Of a stretch of 64,000 nt of DNA, positions 52,648 through 62,000 are shown piece after piece. The stretch covers positions 1 through 64,000 of the forward strand of contig JAMPFJ010000015.1 of assembly GCA_023664535.1 (NCBI GenBank). The letters are read 5' to 3'. The position numbers and the translations under genes are program-made. Each line of letters opens with the position of its first letter. Position 1 is the stretch's first letter. The notes under the pieces are model-generated. The model was not told the origin of the DNA and did not search any database. It was given only the letters and a program-made list of their open reading frames with translations. Source of the DNA: Bacteroidales bacterium. Its GTDB lineage: Bacteria; Bacillota; Clostridia; Lachnospirales; Lachnospiraceae.

Positions 52648-54436
52648 CCTGCTTTTCCTCCTTTTCTTCCTGAATCTTCTTTTCGCTTCCGCCCCCGGTC
52701 TCTTTTCTTCCTCCGGCGCTTTGTCCGTCCTCCTGGGAACGAACAATTTCCTGGTAAACCTCACAGGACTGCATCAGCTCCTGATGGGTTCCTATCCCTG
52801 CCATGCTTCCATCCTCCAGGACAATTATCTGGTCCGCCTGTTTTATCGTGGACGCCCGCTGGGACACAATAAATACGGTCATCCCCTTTGTCTCTTCACG
52901 GATAGCCTTTCTGAGCCTGGCATCGGTTGCAAAATCCAAAGCGGAGGCAGAGTCATCCAAAATCAAGATTTCCGGTTCCTTCACCAATGCCCTGGCAATC
53001 GTAAGCCGCTGTCGCTGTCCGCCGGATAAATTTTTCCCTCCCTGCAGAATCATTTCCTCAAAACCGCTCGCCTTACTGGCAATGACGTCCTCCGCCTGGG
53101 CAATTTTTATCGCCCTCTCCATTTCCTCTCTTGTAGCGTCTTCTTTTCCCCATTTCAGATTTTCCGCAATGGTCCCGTTAAACAGGACTGCTTTCTGGGG
53201 AACTATGCCAATGCGGTTTCTGAGCTGTTGAAACGGATACCGTTTGACATCAGCCTTATCAACCAGCACCGCCCCCTCCGTCACGTCATAAAATCTGGGT
53301 ATCAGATTAACCAGCGTGGATTTTCCGCAGCCCGTTCCGCCGATAATTCCAATGGTCTGTCCCTCCTTTGCCGTAAAGGAAATATCCTTAAGCGCCGGTT
53401 CCTTTGCCCCCCGATAAGCAAAGGTAACATGTTGGAATACCACCTTATCCTGCACCCGTTTAATATCCACTCCGCTTCCCTGCTCCACCACCGAAGGCTC
53501 CATCGCAAAGACCTCCGCCACACGCTTAGAGCACGCCGCCGCTTTGGTCAGCAAAATAATCAGATTTGCCAGCTTAACCAGCTCCACCAAAATCTGCGAC
53601 ATATAATTGACAAGGGCAATCACCTCACCCTGGGTAAGGCTTCCTGCATTTACCTGTACTCCGCCAACCCAGATAATCACGATTATCGCTGCGTTTACGA
53701 TAATATACGTAACCGGATTCATCACTGCAGAAATTTTGCCCACAAAGGTCTGCATCTGCATCAGCCCATCGCTGCCCTCCCGGTAATCCCGTTTCTCATC
53801 CTCCTGTCTGCAAAACGCACGGATTACTCTTGCACCCACCAGATTTTCCCTGGTCATCAGCAAAACATAATCCAGCGCCTTTTGCACCCGCTGGTAAAGC
53901 GGGATAGAATATAACATAATCCCAAAAACCACAAGGGAAAGAAGCGGAATTGCCACAACAAACACAAGCGCCGCCTTTACATCCACAGTAAATGCCATAA
54001 TCATTGCGCCGATAACAATAAAAGGAGACCGCAGAAACAGCCGCAGAAACATATTGACTCCCGATTGCAGCTGGTTAATATCATTCGTCATCCGGGTAAT
54101 CAGCGTAGAGGTTCCTGCCTGGTCAAGCTCCGCATAGGATAAGGAATTGATATGGGCAAACAAATCCTTTCTCACGCTTTTCCCAAAGCCCACTGAGGCT
54201 TTCGCCGCAAAATACTGCGCTGTAATGGAGCAGGTCAGTCCGATTGCCGCCAGTAAAAGTAAAACCCCTCCCATCCGCAGGATGTAGCCGCTGTCCTGGT
54301 TTTTAATTCCCGTATCGACAATCTCTGCCATGACCAGCGGCACAAACAGTTCAAAGCTCGCCTCCAGCATTTTAAACAACGGAGCAATAATACTTTCTTT
54401 TTTGTATTCCTTTAAATAATTGGTTATCTTATACAT
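52637..54436 (-). CDS. ABC exporter half-subunit with degenerate Walker B
   Basis: 599 residues. Six membrane helices, Walker A IGGTGCGKST, canonical signature NLSGGQRQRL and Walker B EILILDDSAS where Asp replaces the catalytic Glu. H-loop His is changed too (SQRAST). With the partner subunit this gives one normal and one degenerate ATP site, as in TM287/288. AAGGGAG is 6 nt before the ATG. It follows the esterase gene by 21 bp. Confidence 0.93.
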   Translation of the reverse strand: MYKITNYLKEYKKESIIAPLFKMLEASFELFVPLVMAEIVDTGIKNQDSGYILRMGGVLLLLAAIGLTCSITAQYFAAKASVGFGKSVRKDLFAHINSLSYAELDQAGTSTLITRMTNDINQLQSGVNMFLRLFLRSPFIVIGAMIMAFTVDVKAALVFVVAIPLLSLVVFGIMLYSIPLYQRVQKALDYVLLMTRENLVGARVIRAFCRQEDEKRDYREGSDGLMQMQTFVGKISAVMNPVTYIIVNAAIIVIIWVGGVQVNAGSLTQGEVIALVNYMSQILVELVKLANLIILLTKAAACSKRVAEVFAMEPSVVEQGSGVDIKRVQDKVVFQHVTFAYRGAKEPALKDISFTAKEGQTIGIIGGTGCGKSTLVNLIPRFYDVTEGAVLVDKADVKRYPFQQLRNRIGIVPQKAVLFNGTIAENLKWGKEDATREEMERAIKIAQAEDVIASKASGFEEMILQGGKNLSGGQRQRLTIARALVKEPEILILDDSASALDFATDARLRKAIREETKGMTVFIVSQRASTIKQADQIIVLEDGSMAGIGTHQELMQSCEVYQEIVRSQEDGQSAGGRKETGGGSEKKIQEEKEEKQDGR

Positions 54437-54457
54437 CGTTGACTCCCTTATCCTGAT

Positions 54458-55405
54458 TTATGCTCTGTCCCGCAAAAGCCTGCGGATAAACCGCCCGGCT
54501 TCCACCCAGGCTTCTTTTGCCTCTGGGTACAGCAAAAGCCCCATCTGGAAAACATGGAACATCCCCTTGTACACATGTTCCTTTACGGCAACTCCCGCTT
54601 CTCTTGCTTTTGCGGCTACTGTTAATGTATCACTTAACAGCATTTCATATTCACCCACCTGCATCAGCATGGGCGGAAAATCATAATACTCTCCATTAAT
54701 CGGCGAAATATACGGATTTTCCGGATTGGCATTCCGGTAATATCCCTCCTTGTACACCAGGGAATCCGTTGTCCCGCCAAAAACGGGGTCAATCTCAAAA
54801 TTCTCCTGGTAGGATTCCCCGCTTTTCGTCAAATCTGTCCACGCAGACATGGTAATGATTCCTTTCGGAAGCGGCATACCGTAATCCCGCAGATAAAGGC
54901 ACATTGCCAGCGCCAGCCCTCCTCCTGCGGAATCCCCTGCCACAAACAGCCTGTCCGCATCATAGCCCTCGTCCAAAATCCACTGATAAGCGGCAACCGC
55001 ATCCTCTAACGCCGCCGGAAACGGATACTGGGGAGCCACCCGGTAATCCACACTCAGCACATCCAGACCCTGGCTCACCTCACTGTACATTGCCGCCATA
55101 TCCCGGTAAGTGTTGTGCAGCCTGCCATAATAGCCGCCCCCGTGAAGCTGAAGGATAATCCCTTTTTCCTCCTGCCGCTTTTCCTCTTCTTTTCCGCTTA
55201 ACAGCTCCATTAAAAAATGCTCCGTTTTTATTGTCTGAAGCTGTAAATGCTCCGGACATTCCCACTTTTTTTCTTTTTCCCTTAATTTCTGCCGCAGTTC
55301 ACCGCTTTTTGCCCTTGCGCCGATTACCGGAAAATGATTTGCCAGCCGTACCATACGCCTTGCGGTTCTCCCCCGGATACTGATTTTTGCTTCCGTCTCA
55401 AACAT
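54458..55405 (-). CDS. Alpha/beta hydrolase of the hormone-sensitive-lipase family
   Basis: 315 residues. Oxyanion motif HGGG (88-91), nucleophile S159 in GDSAGGG, acid probably D259 and His284 (YKGMFHVF). It is an esterase or lipase acting on short acyl esters. The ATG overlaps the DUF6320-type gene stop by 8 nt, with AGAGGAG upstream. Its place between an acyltransferase/membrane pair and an exporter suggests it acts on the same acylated product. No signal peptide. Confidence 0.92.
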   Translation of the reverse strand: MFETEAKISIRGRTARRMVRLANHFPVIGARAKSGELRQKLREKEKKWECPEHLQLQTIKTEHFLMELLSGKEEEKRQEEKGIILQLHGGGYYGRLHNTYRDMAAMYSEVSQGLDVLSVDYRVAPQYPFPAALEDAVAAYQWILDEGYDADRLFVAGDSAGGGLALAMCLYLRDYGMPLPKGIITMSAWTDLTKSGESYQENFEIDPVFGGTTDSLVYKEGYYRNANPENPYISPINGEYYDFPPMLMQVGEYEMLLSDTLTVAAKAREAGVAVKEHVYKGMFHVFQMGLLLYPEAKEAWVEAGRFIRRLLRDRA

Positions 55406-56096
55406 GAAATCTCCTCTTTAATTCCCTTGCCAGCTCCCGGTCACCGAAAATAATCGTGCCCAGCAGATATACCCCGGTCACGCCTGCACAGATAACCGGC
55501 AAAACCAGATTTTCAATTTTCCCTGCAAAATATAAGCTGATGATTGCCACACTGCATATCGCAATCAGTAAAAGCAGCACGGTATAGCTGTACCAATGCT
55601 GTCGGTTTAACATCATAAGAAAAAACACAATCGCATCCCCGAATAAAATTACTCCCGGTATCGCCCACTGCAGCGACCACCCTGCCATGCCGGTAAAGTA
55701 ATCGATACCGAATAACAGCATTATGGTTAAAATCAGCTGTAAGCCTATTTTTGCCGCATAGCCGGCATCATGGTTAATCCAGTATACCATGGAGAGATAG
55801 ATATAAATCATTGCCGCCCCGCTTATTCCCGACCACCAGAATCCGGGGGTTACAAAACGGTTGATTACGATAAGCGCAATTTCTGCAATAATAAAAAGAA
55901 ACAAAATCAGCCTCACGAAAAAATGAAGCCGTTTGGCTCTCGCCCGCACATTCGGATAGGGCGCCCCCTTTCCGAACCGTCCCTCCGCCTCTTTTAGCTC
56001 CTCTGTATTCATTTCGTCCAGCACCCTGTGGCACAGCGGGCAGGCTTCCGCATCGTCATATACAATTATGTTACACTGTTGGCATTTATTCATCAT
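55398..56096 (-). CDS. DUF6320-type membrane protein with N-terminal zinc ribbon
   Basis: 232 residues. The start carries C-Q-Q-C and C-P-L-C (MNKCQQCNIIVYDDAEACPL), a zinc-ribbon-like knuckle. It is followed by about six membrane helices from residue 60 on. The pattern matches proteins annotated as DUF6320, which in my recollection often neighbour acyltransferases in Clostridia. Its start overlaps the acyltransferase stop. Two adjacent ATGs (56096, 56093) are possible; the ribosome binding site is weak. Function unknown. Confidence 0.75.
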   Translation of the reverse strand: MMNKCQQCNIIVYDDAEACPLCHRVLDEMNTEELKEAEGRFGKGAPYPNVRARAKRLHFFVRLILFLFIIAEIALIVINRFVTPGFWWSGISGAAMIYIYLSMVYWINHDAGYAAKIGLQLILTIMLLFGIDYFTGMAGWSLQWAIPGVILFGDAIVFFLMMLNRQHWYSYTVLLLLIAICSVAIISLYFAGKIENLVLPVICAGVTGVYLLGTIIFGDRELARELKRRFHV

Positions 56097-57408
56097 ACGC
56101 ACCGTTACTTTCTATTGCAACAGAAACTCCGTCCTTTGCAATGGTCTGAAAAAAACACTTCTGGATAGACAAATCCACCAGCACGGAACTGAAGGTGAAG
56201 GTCAGTATTCCGTTGTAGGAGCATATTCCCCCTTTCATATTCTGCCCCTTTGACATGGAGAGGGTAACATAAAAATGCTCCACATACTGCCGGTACATTT
56301 CCTTTAATTCAATGTTTCCAATATTGGTCACCGTAGCGGAGGTTGCGCCTGCCGAGGCGCCATACACCCGTTTGATAAAAAAATTTTTAATCACAAGCGG
56401 AACCACCCGCAAAATCCAATTCTTTTCATTGGATACATTATACGACATAATCTGGTTAAGATTTTCCGCCGTAATCTGCTCTTTTAAGCTTGCAGACACA
56501 ATTTTCAGTACCTCTTCAAAGCTGTACTGCTCCTTTTCCGGTCTGAAATCCGCCGACACCATGGCAAAAAAATTCTTCATTGTATGCGAATCGTAATAGG
56601 GTCTCAAATTAACCGGTACGCAGCAGCTGATAGGCACCTTAGACGGCTGCTGCTGCAAATACTCACGGTAAATCGAATAGACAAATACTCCCACGAGATA
56701 TTGGTTAATGGTCACACCGTATTTTTTACTGACCGCCTTTAACTGTTCAACAGGAAAATAACCGTGGACCACACCCATTTCCCCTTTCGGGAGCATTTCC
56801 CCATGAAGGGTAACCGCCTTGCTGGATTTATAAGCCTTCCCATGCTTCGCATTTCCCTTTTTGAAATTCTTAATATAGCTATCCTCTTTATCCAGAAAAA
56901 TACCGGAAGAAATTTTATCCTTATCTTCCTTTAAAATATCCGGATATTTCAGCCGGAGATACTGGTAAACCAGCTCCTTTAAAAAGGTAATCCCCCCGGC
57001 TCCGTCCGTCAGGGCATGAAAAACCTCCAAATTAATCCTGCACCGGTAATAGGTCACCCGGAACATATAATGGTTGTTCCTGCTCTTATCAATATAGGCG
57101 CCGGGATAGGAATATTCCTCCCTCACTATAGGGGCGGGTCTTGTGTTTTCTTCAAAATAATACCAGAACATTCCCATGCGCAGACGCATGCGGAAAACCG
57201 AAAACTGCGGAAGAATCCGGTTTAATGCCTCCTGTAAAAGCACCCGGTCAATCTCCTCCGTCAGCGTAACCGATATCCGGTATACATTGGTCATCTCCTC
57301 CGTGGCAATAACCGGAAACAAATTCGCCGTATTATCCAGCTTATCCCATGCAAGCTGTTCATTCCGGAGGCTTCTCCTTCCTCCGCTTTTCTTCTCATTC
57401 TTCTTCAT
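56086..57408 (-). CDS. Acyltransferase of the condensation/alcohol-acetyltransferase superfamily
   Basis: 440 residues. The catalytic HxxxDG motif is HALTDG (H131, D135), as in chloramphenicol acetyltransferase-like and nonribosomal condensation enzymes. DFGW-like structure is replaced by the C-terminal NIGNIELKEMYRQYVEHF stretch typical of AATase-type proteins. It would transfer an acyl group to an alcohol or amine, perhaps on a glycolipid. It is the first gene of the five-gene operon. TGG-TATACT at 57461-57469 is an extended -10 promoter upstream. Confidence 0.82.
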   Translation of the reverse strand: MKKNEKKSGGRRSLRNEQLAWDKLDNTANLFPVIATEEMTNVYRISVTLTEEIDRVLLQEALNRILPQFSVFRMRLRMGMFWYYFEENTRPAPIVREEYSYPGAYIDKSRNNHYMFRVTYYRCRINLEVFHALTDGAGGITFLKELVYQYLRLKYPDILKEDKDKISSGIFLDKEDSYIKNFKKGNAKHGKAYKSSKAVTLHGEMLPKGEMGVVHGYFPVEQLKAVSKKYGVTINQYLVGVFVYSIYREYLQQQPSKVPISCCVPVNLRPYYDSHTMKNFFAMVSADFRPEKEQYSFEEVLKIVSASLKEQITAENLNQIMSYNVSNEKNWILRVVPLVIKNFFIKRVYGASAGATSATVTNIGNIELKEMYRQYVEHFYVTLSMSKGQNMKGGICSYNGILTFTFSSVLVDLSIQKCFFQTIAKDGVSVAIESNGAYDE

Positions 57409-57460
57409 CCCTGCTCTGTCCTTTTACTTTTTCTTCCAGCAAATCATTAAAATCTTCCTA

Positions 57461-57469
57461 AGTATACCA
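57461..57469 (-). promoter_or_regulatory. Extended -10 promoter of the acyltransferase/ABC operon
   Basis: TGG-TATACT on the minus strand, about 55 bp before the ATG at 57408. No good -35 is seen, since the typA terminator occupies the place. Confidence 0.5.
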
Positions 57470-57479
57470 TTATTCCGTC

Positions 57480-57519
57480 AAAAAAAAAAGCCATCCGCCG
57501 CATAAATGTGGCAGACAGC
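57480..57519 (-). terminator. Terminator of typA
   Basis: Arms GGCTGTCTGCC and GGCGGATGGC (57510-57519 and 57490-57499) form a 10-bp stem with three G-U pairs, then a run of about ten U on the minus strand. Confidence 0.85.
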
Positions 57520-57551
57520 CTTCCGAATTATCTGTCTTTCCGGATATCCCG

Positions 57552-59381
57552 TTATTTATTTATTTTTGCCCGTTTTCTTAAGGTAGGATCCAAAATCTTT
57601 TTCCGTATGCGGATATGCTCCGGCGTAATCTCCAGCAGCTCATCAGTATCAATAAATTCCAACGCCTGTTCCAGGCTCAGGATTTTCGGCGGGGTAAGCT
57701 TCAAGGCATCATCCGCACCCGAGGAACGGGTATTGGTCAGATGCTTTGCCTTACACACATTGATTTCAATATCCTCTGCCTTACCGGTTTGTCCAATTAC
57801 CATCCCTGCATATACCTGTTCGCCGGGACCAATAAACAGCGTTCCCCTGTCCTGTGCATTAAACAGACCGTAGGTGATGGAGGTTCCCGTTTCAAAAGCA
57901 ATCAGCGAGCCTTGATTCCTATACATCATATCGCCCTTATACGGACCATAGCCGTCGAAAATGGTATTGATAATTCCGGTTCCCTTGGTAGAAGTCATAA
58001 AATCACCTCTGAATCCAATCAAACCGCGGGCAGGAATACGAAACTCCAAGCGCACCGTCCCGTCATGCGCCGGGGTCATCGCCTGTAATTCCCCCTTACG
58101 CTCGTTTAACATGCTGATAATCGTCCCGGAAAATTCTTCCGGCACATCGATATAAGCATTTTCCATCGGCTCCAATTTCTTCCCATTCTCATCTGTTTTA
58201 TAGATAACCTCTGCCTTACTCACCGCAAACTCATAACCCTCACGGCGCATATTTTCAATCAACACCGACAAATGCAGTTCGCCCCGTCCGGACACCTTAT
58301 AGGTATCTGTCCCATCCGTTTCCTCTACACGTAAGGAAACATCTGTATTCAGCTCTCTGAACAGTCTGTCCCGCAAATGTCTGGAGGTGACAAATTTTCC
58401 TTCCTTTCCGGCAAGCGGAGAATCGTTGACCATAAAATTCATGGAAATCGTCGGCTCGGAAATCTTTTGGAAAGGTATCGGCTGCGGGTTATCCAAAGAG
58501 CACAGGGTATCACCGATATGGATATCTGCGATACCGGAAATAGCTACAATCGAACCGACCTCCGCTTCCTTTACCTCTACCTTGTCAAGCCCCTCAAATT
58601 CATACAGCTTGCTGACCTTCACCTTTTTACATTTGCTCTCGTCATTGGCGTTAACCAGCAGAACCTCCTGATTCAATTTAATGGTTCCGTTATCCACTTT
58701 CCCCACGCCGATGCGTCCCACATATTCATTATAGTCAATGGTGGAAATCAGTACCTGTGTATCAGCGTCCGGGTCTCCCTTCGGCGCTGGGATATAATCA
58801 ATAATCGTCTCAAAAAGGGGCGACATATCCACCGCTTCGTCATCCATGCCGATTTTTGCCACGCCGTCCTTTGCCGACGCATACACAAAGGGACAGTCCA
58901 GCTGCTCGTCCGTCGCCTCAAGGTCAAGCAAAAGCTCCAGCACCTCTTCCTCTACCTCTTCCACCCGTGCCTCCGGGCGGTCAATCTTATTCACGCATAC
59001 AATAACTGGAAGATTTAACTCCAATGCCTTTTTTAATACAAATTTGGTCTGCGGCATCGCTCCCTCAAATGCATCTACCACCAGAACTACACCATTGACC
59101 ATCTTAAGGACACGCTCAACCTCGCCGCCAAAATCCGCATGCCCCGGAGTATCGATAATATTAATCTTCGTCCCCATATAGTCTACTGCCGTATTTTTAG
59201 AAAGAATGGTAATCCCACGTTCTCTTTCAATATCATTGGAATCCATGACACGCTCTGCCACTTCCTGGTTTTCGCGAAAAACTCCACTTTGTTTTAACAG
59301 CTCATCCACCAATGTGGTTTTTCCATGGTCTACGTGGGCGATAATCGCTATATTGCGAACCTCTTCTCTTGAAATCTGCAT
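57552..59381 (-). CDS. typA: Translational GTPase TypA/BipA
   Basis: 609 residues from the ATG at 59381 (GAGG 8 nt upstream), the normal length. G motifs: [28 protein letters not shown] and the SAKDG loop. EF-G-like domains III and V and the TypA-specific C-terminal domain follow ([20 protein letters not shown]). It binds ribosomes and helps large-subunit assembly and stress or cold adaptation. A nine-codon longer reading from 59408 lacks a ribosome binding site. Confidence 0.96.
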   Translation of the reverse strand: MQISREEVRNIAIIAHVDHGKTTLVDELLKQSGVFRENQEVAERVMDSNDIERERGITILSKNTAVDYMGTKINIIDTPGHADFGGEVERVLKMVNGVVLVVDAFEGAMPQTKFVLKKALELNLPVIVCVNKIDRPEARVEEVEEEVLELLLDLEATDEQLDCPFVYASAKDGVAKIGMDDEAVDMSPLFETIIDYIPAPKGDPDADTQVLISTIDYNEYVGRIGVGKVDNGTIKLNQEVLLVNANDESKCKKVKVSKLYEFEGLDKVEVKEAEVGSIVAISGIADIHIGDTLCSLDNPQPIPFQKISEPTISMNFMVNDSPLAGKEGKFVTSRHLRDRLFRELNTDVSLRVEETDGTDTYKVSGRGELHLSVLIENMRREGYEFAVSKAEVIYKTDENGKKLEPMENAYIDVPEEFSGTIISMLNERKGELQAMTPAHDGTVRLEFRIPARGLIGFRGDFMTSTKGTGIINTIFDGYGPYKGDMMYRNQGSLIAFETGTSITYGLFNAQDRGTLFIGPGEQVYAGMVIGQTGKAEDIEINVCKAKHLTNTRSSGADDALKLTPPKILSLEQALEFIDTDELLEITPEHIRIRKKILDPTLRKRAKINK

Positions 59382-59438
59382 AATCTTTTCCTCTACACCT
59401 TTAAACATTTTCTAAATTGCCTGTACGCAACGTTTACA

Positions 59439-59467
59439 AGTGTAGCATAAAGTCTGGCGGCTTTCAA
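59439..59467 (-). promoter_or_regulatory. Promoter of typA
   Basis: TTGAAA (59462-59467), 17 bp, TACACT (59439-59444) on the minus strand. Confidence 0.75.
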
Positions 59468-59530
59468 GAACATTTTTTTCTACTTTTTCCGCTTACTCAA
59501 TACAGCAGCCGTATCAATCCCGCTGACGCT

Positions 59531-61846
59531 TTATTTTTTTTGTTTTCCCGACGGCTTCGCCTTACTTCCCTTAGGAAGCGCTTTTGCGCCCGCAGGCTTC
59601 TTTGGTGCATCCTCTTTATAGTCATACTTAAACACCGTAACCGACAGCGGCGGTAAATGCATGGAAATAGAATGCTTTCTTCCGTTCCACGGCTCATCCG
59701 CTGCCTTAATCGGCTCCCCGTTCAGCCTTCCATGCCCGCCAAACTCTACCGCATCAGAATTAAGAATCTCGGTATATTTTCCGGGACAGGGAACGCCTAC
59801 AATAAATCCATCCCTATCAACCGGTGTAAAGTTACAGACAAACAGCAGCTGGTCCTTAGCCGTTGAACCGCGGCGGATAAAGGAAATAATACTGCTTTGC
59901 GGGTCATCACAGCTTATCCACTCAAATCCCATCTGGTCCTGGTCATTGAAGTACATTGCGTCATAATCATGATACAGCTTATTCAATGCTTTCACATAAT
60001 TCTGGATTCCCTGGTGGCTCTTTGCGTCCTCTCCCTCTAACAGGAACCAGTCCAGGCTTCTTGCCTCACTCCACTCCCTGAGCTGCGCAAATTCCTGTCC
60101 CATAAAGAGAAGCTTCTTTCCCGGATGCCCGTACATAAATCCGTAGGCTGTACGAAGATTCGCAAACTTATCATCATGAAGCCCCGGCATCTTATTGAGC
60201 ATGGAGCATTTCAGATGCACCACCTCATCATGGGAGATTACCAGAATAAAATTCTCCGAATAAGCATACATCAGGCTGAAGGTCAGACGATTATGATTAA
60301 ACTGCCGGAAATAGGGGTCCAGCTTCATATACTCCAAAAAGTCATTCATCCATCCCATGTTCCATTTAAACATAAAACCGAGACCGTCCATCGCCACCGG
60401 CGCCGTAACGCCTGCCCAGGAGGTAGATTCCTCCGCTATGACAAACACACCCATATTCAGTTCTTCAACCGTTTTATTCAACTTCATCAGCAGCTTAATG
60501 GCATCATAGTTTTCATTGCCGCCATCCTCATTGGGAAGCCAGTTGCCGTCCTGTTTTCCGTAATCCAGATACAGCATGGACGCAACCGCATCCACCCGGA
60601 GCGCATCAATATGATACTCTTTTGCCCAGAAAATCGCATTGGCAATCAGGAAATTAGACACCTCATTGCGTCCATAGTCAAAGATATAGGTACCCCAGTC
60701 CGGATGCTCCCCTCTTCTGGAATCCGGATGCTCAAAAAGCGCCATTCCGTCAAATTTTCCAAGCCCGTGGGCATCTCGCGGAAAATGCGCCGGTACCCAG
60801 TCTAAAATCACACTGATTCCATTCTTGTGCATATAATCCACAAAATACATGAAATCCTCCGGGTCTCCGTATCTTCTGGTCGGTGCATAATAATTGGTTA
60901 CCTGGTATCCCCATGAACCGTCATAGGGATATTCTGCAATTCCCATTAACTCGATATGGGTATAACCCATTTCCTTTACATAATCGGCAACCATATGCGC
61001 CAGCTCGCGATAACCGAAGAATCCGTTATCATCATCCTCCACCCTTTTCTTCCATGAGCCCAAATGCATCTCATAAATTGCCATCGGTTTTCTCATGGCA
61101 TCCGTTCTGGAAACCTTTTTACGATTCTCCATCCATGCCGCATCCTTCCAATGATACCTGGTAATATCCTTTACAACATTGGCATTATCCGGCCGGAACT
61201 GACAGCAGTTTCCAAAAGGGTCCGCCTTATAGATTTCCTCCCCGTAGCGGGTCAGTATATTGAACTTATACACCGCATCCTCGCCCACGTCGGGGATAAA
61301 CAGCTCATAAATTCCTGATGTTCCCATCATATTCATCGGATGCAGTGCACCGTCCCACATATTAAAGTCGCCGACAACCGATACCCGTCTTGCATGCGGC
61401 GCCCACACGGCAAAATAAGTTCCTGCCACCCCGTCAATCTTCATCGGGTGTGCACCCAGTTTTTTGTAAATATCCCAGTGGTTTCCCTCCGAAAACAGGT
61501 AGATATCCATAGCGCCAATCTGGCTTTCAAAGCTATATGGGTCGGCAGAAACCACGGTAGAGCCATCCTGGTAATTGGTTACCAGACGATACTTGCTGCC
61601 TGCAAATTTCTTTTTCGGAAGATAAAGCGCATAAAATCCCTTATCATCAACCTTTTCCATATTATATTCCGTCTTGCCGGTAGGCGCAATCACCTTACAG
61701 CTTTCGGAATGCGGCTTAAATGCAGTAATCATCTGACCATCACCATAGTCATGATTCCCCAGTAAATGTTTAGGCGCATTAATTTTTCCTTCCATCAACT
61801 CGTCATAAAGTATCCAGTTCATCCACTGCTCAATCTTTACGTTCAT
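59531..61846 (-). CDS. glgB: 1,4-alpha-glucan branching enzyme
   Basis: 771 residues from the ATG at 61846 (AGGGAGG 5 nt upstream). It makes alpha-1,6 branches in glycogen. An N-terminal extension (1-130) and a carbohydrate-binding module (about 135-235, YFAVWAPHARRVSVVGDFN) precede the GH13 barrel. The barrel holds nucleophile Asp in DALRVDAVASML, acid/base Glu in VIAEEST and ISHDEV. The C-terminal sheet ends in a Lys/Pro/Gly tail (about 25 residues) that looks disordered. No other glycogen gene is adjacent, so it stands alone here. Confidence 0.95.
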   Translation of the reverse strand: MNVKIEQWMNWILYDELMEGKINAPKHLLGNHDYGDGQMITAFKPHSESCKVIAPTGKTEYNMEKVDDKGFYALYLPKKKFAGSKYRLVTNYQDGSTVVSADPYSFESQIGAMDIYLFSEGNHWDIYKKLGAHPMKIDGVAGTYFAVWAPHARRVSVVGDFNMWDGALHPMNMMGTSGIYELFIPDVGEDAVYKFNILTRYGEEIYKADPFGNCCQFRPDNANVVKDITRYHWKDAAWMENRKKVSRTDAMRKPMAIYEMHLGSWKKRVEDDDNGFFGYRELAHMVADYVKEMGYTHIELMGIAEYPYDGSWGYQVTNYYAPTRRYGDPEDFMYFVDYMHKNGISVILDWVPAHFPRDAHGLGKFDGMALFEHPDSRRGEHPDWGTYIFDYGRNEVSNFLIANAIFWAKEYHIDALRVDAVASMLYLDYGKQDGNWLPNEDGGNENYDAIKLLMKLNKTVEELNMGVFVIAEESTSWAGVTAPVAMDGLGFMFKWNMGWMNDFLEYMKLDPYFRQFNHNRLTFSLMYAYSENFILVISHDEVVHLKCSMLNKMPGLHDDKFANLRTAYGFMYGHPGKKLLFMGQEFAQLREWSEARSLDWFLLEGEDAKSHQGIQNYVKALNKLYHDYDAMYFNDQDQMGFEWISCDDPQSSIISFIRRGSTAKDQLLFVCNFTPVDRDGFIVGVPCPGKYTEILNSDAVEFGGHGRLNGEPIKAADEPWNGRKHSISMHLPPLSVTVFKYDYKEDAPKKPAGAKALPKGSKAKPSGKQKK

Positions 61847-61935
61847 AAAAACCTCCCTAATCATCATATTCGCATAACACACTATGGTACAATTCCCATT
61901 CCACTTCATCCGGAACAGGAAAATCATCTGCTCCT

Positions 61936-61964
61936 ATCATACCACTTTTTGCATTTTCTGTAAA
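61936..61964 (-). promoter_or_regulatory. Promoter of glgB
   Basis: TTTACA (61959-61964), 17 bp, TATGAT (61936-61941) with TGG before it, on the minus strand. Confidence 0.7.
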
Positions 61965-62000
61965 TGCAATCCGGCAAGTTTATAGACGCTCGTCTATTTT

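Noticed and set aside
53228..53914. 228-residue plus-strand frame opposite the ABC subunit
   Set aside because: Lies fully inside a clear ABC transporter gene and has no family pattern.
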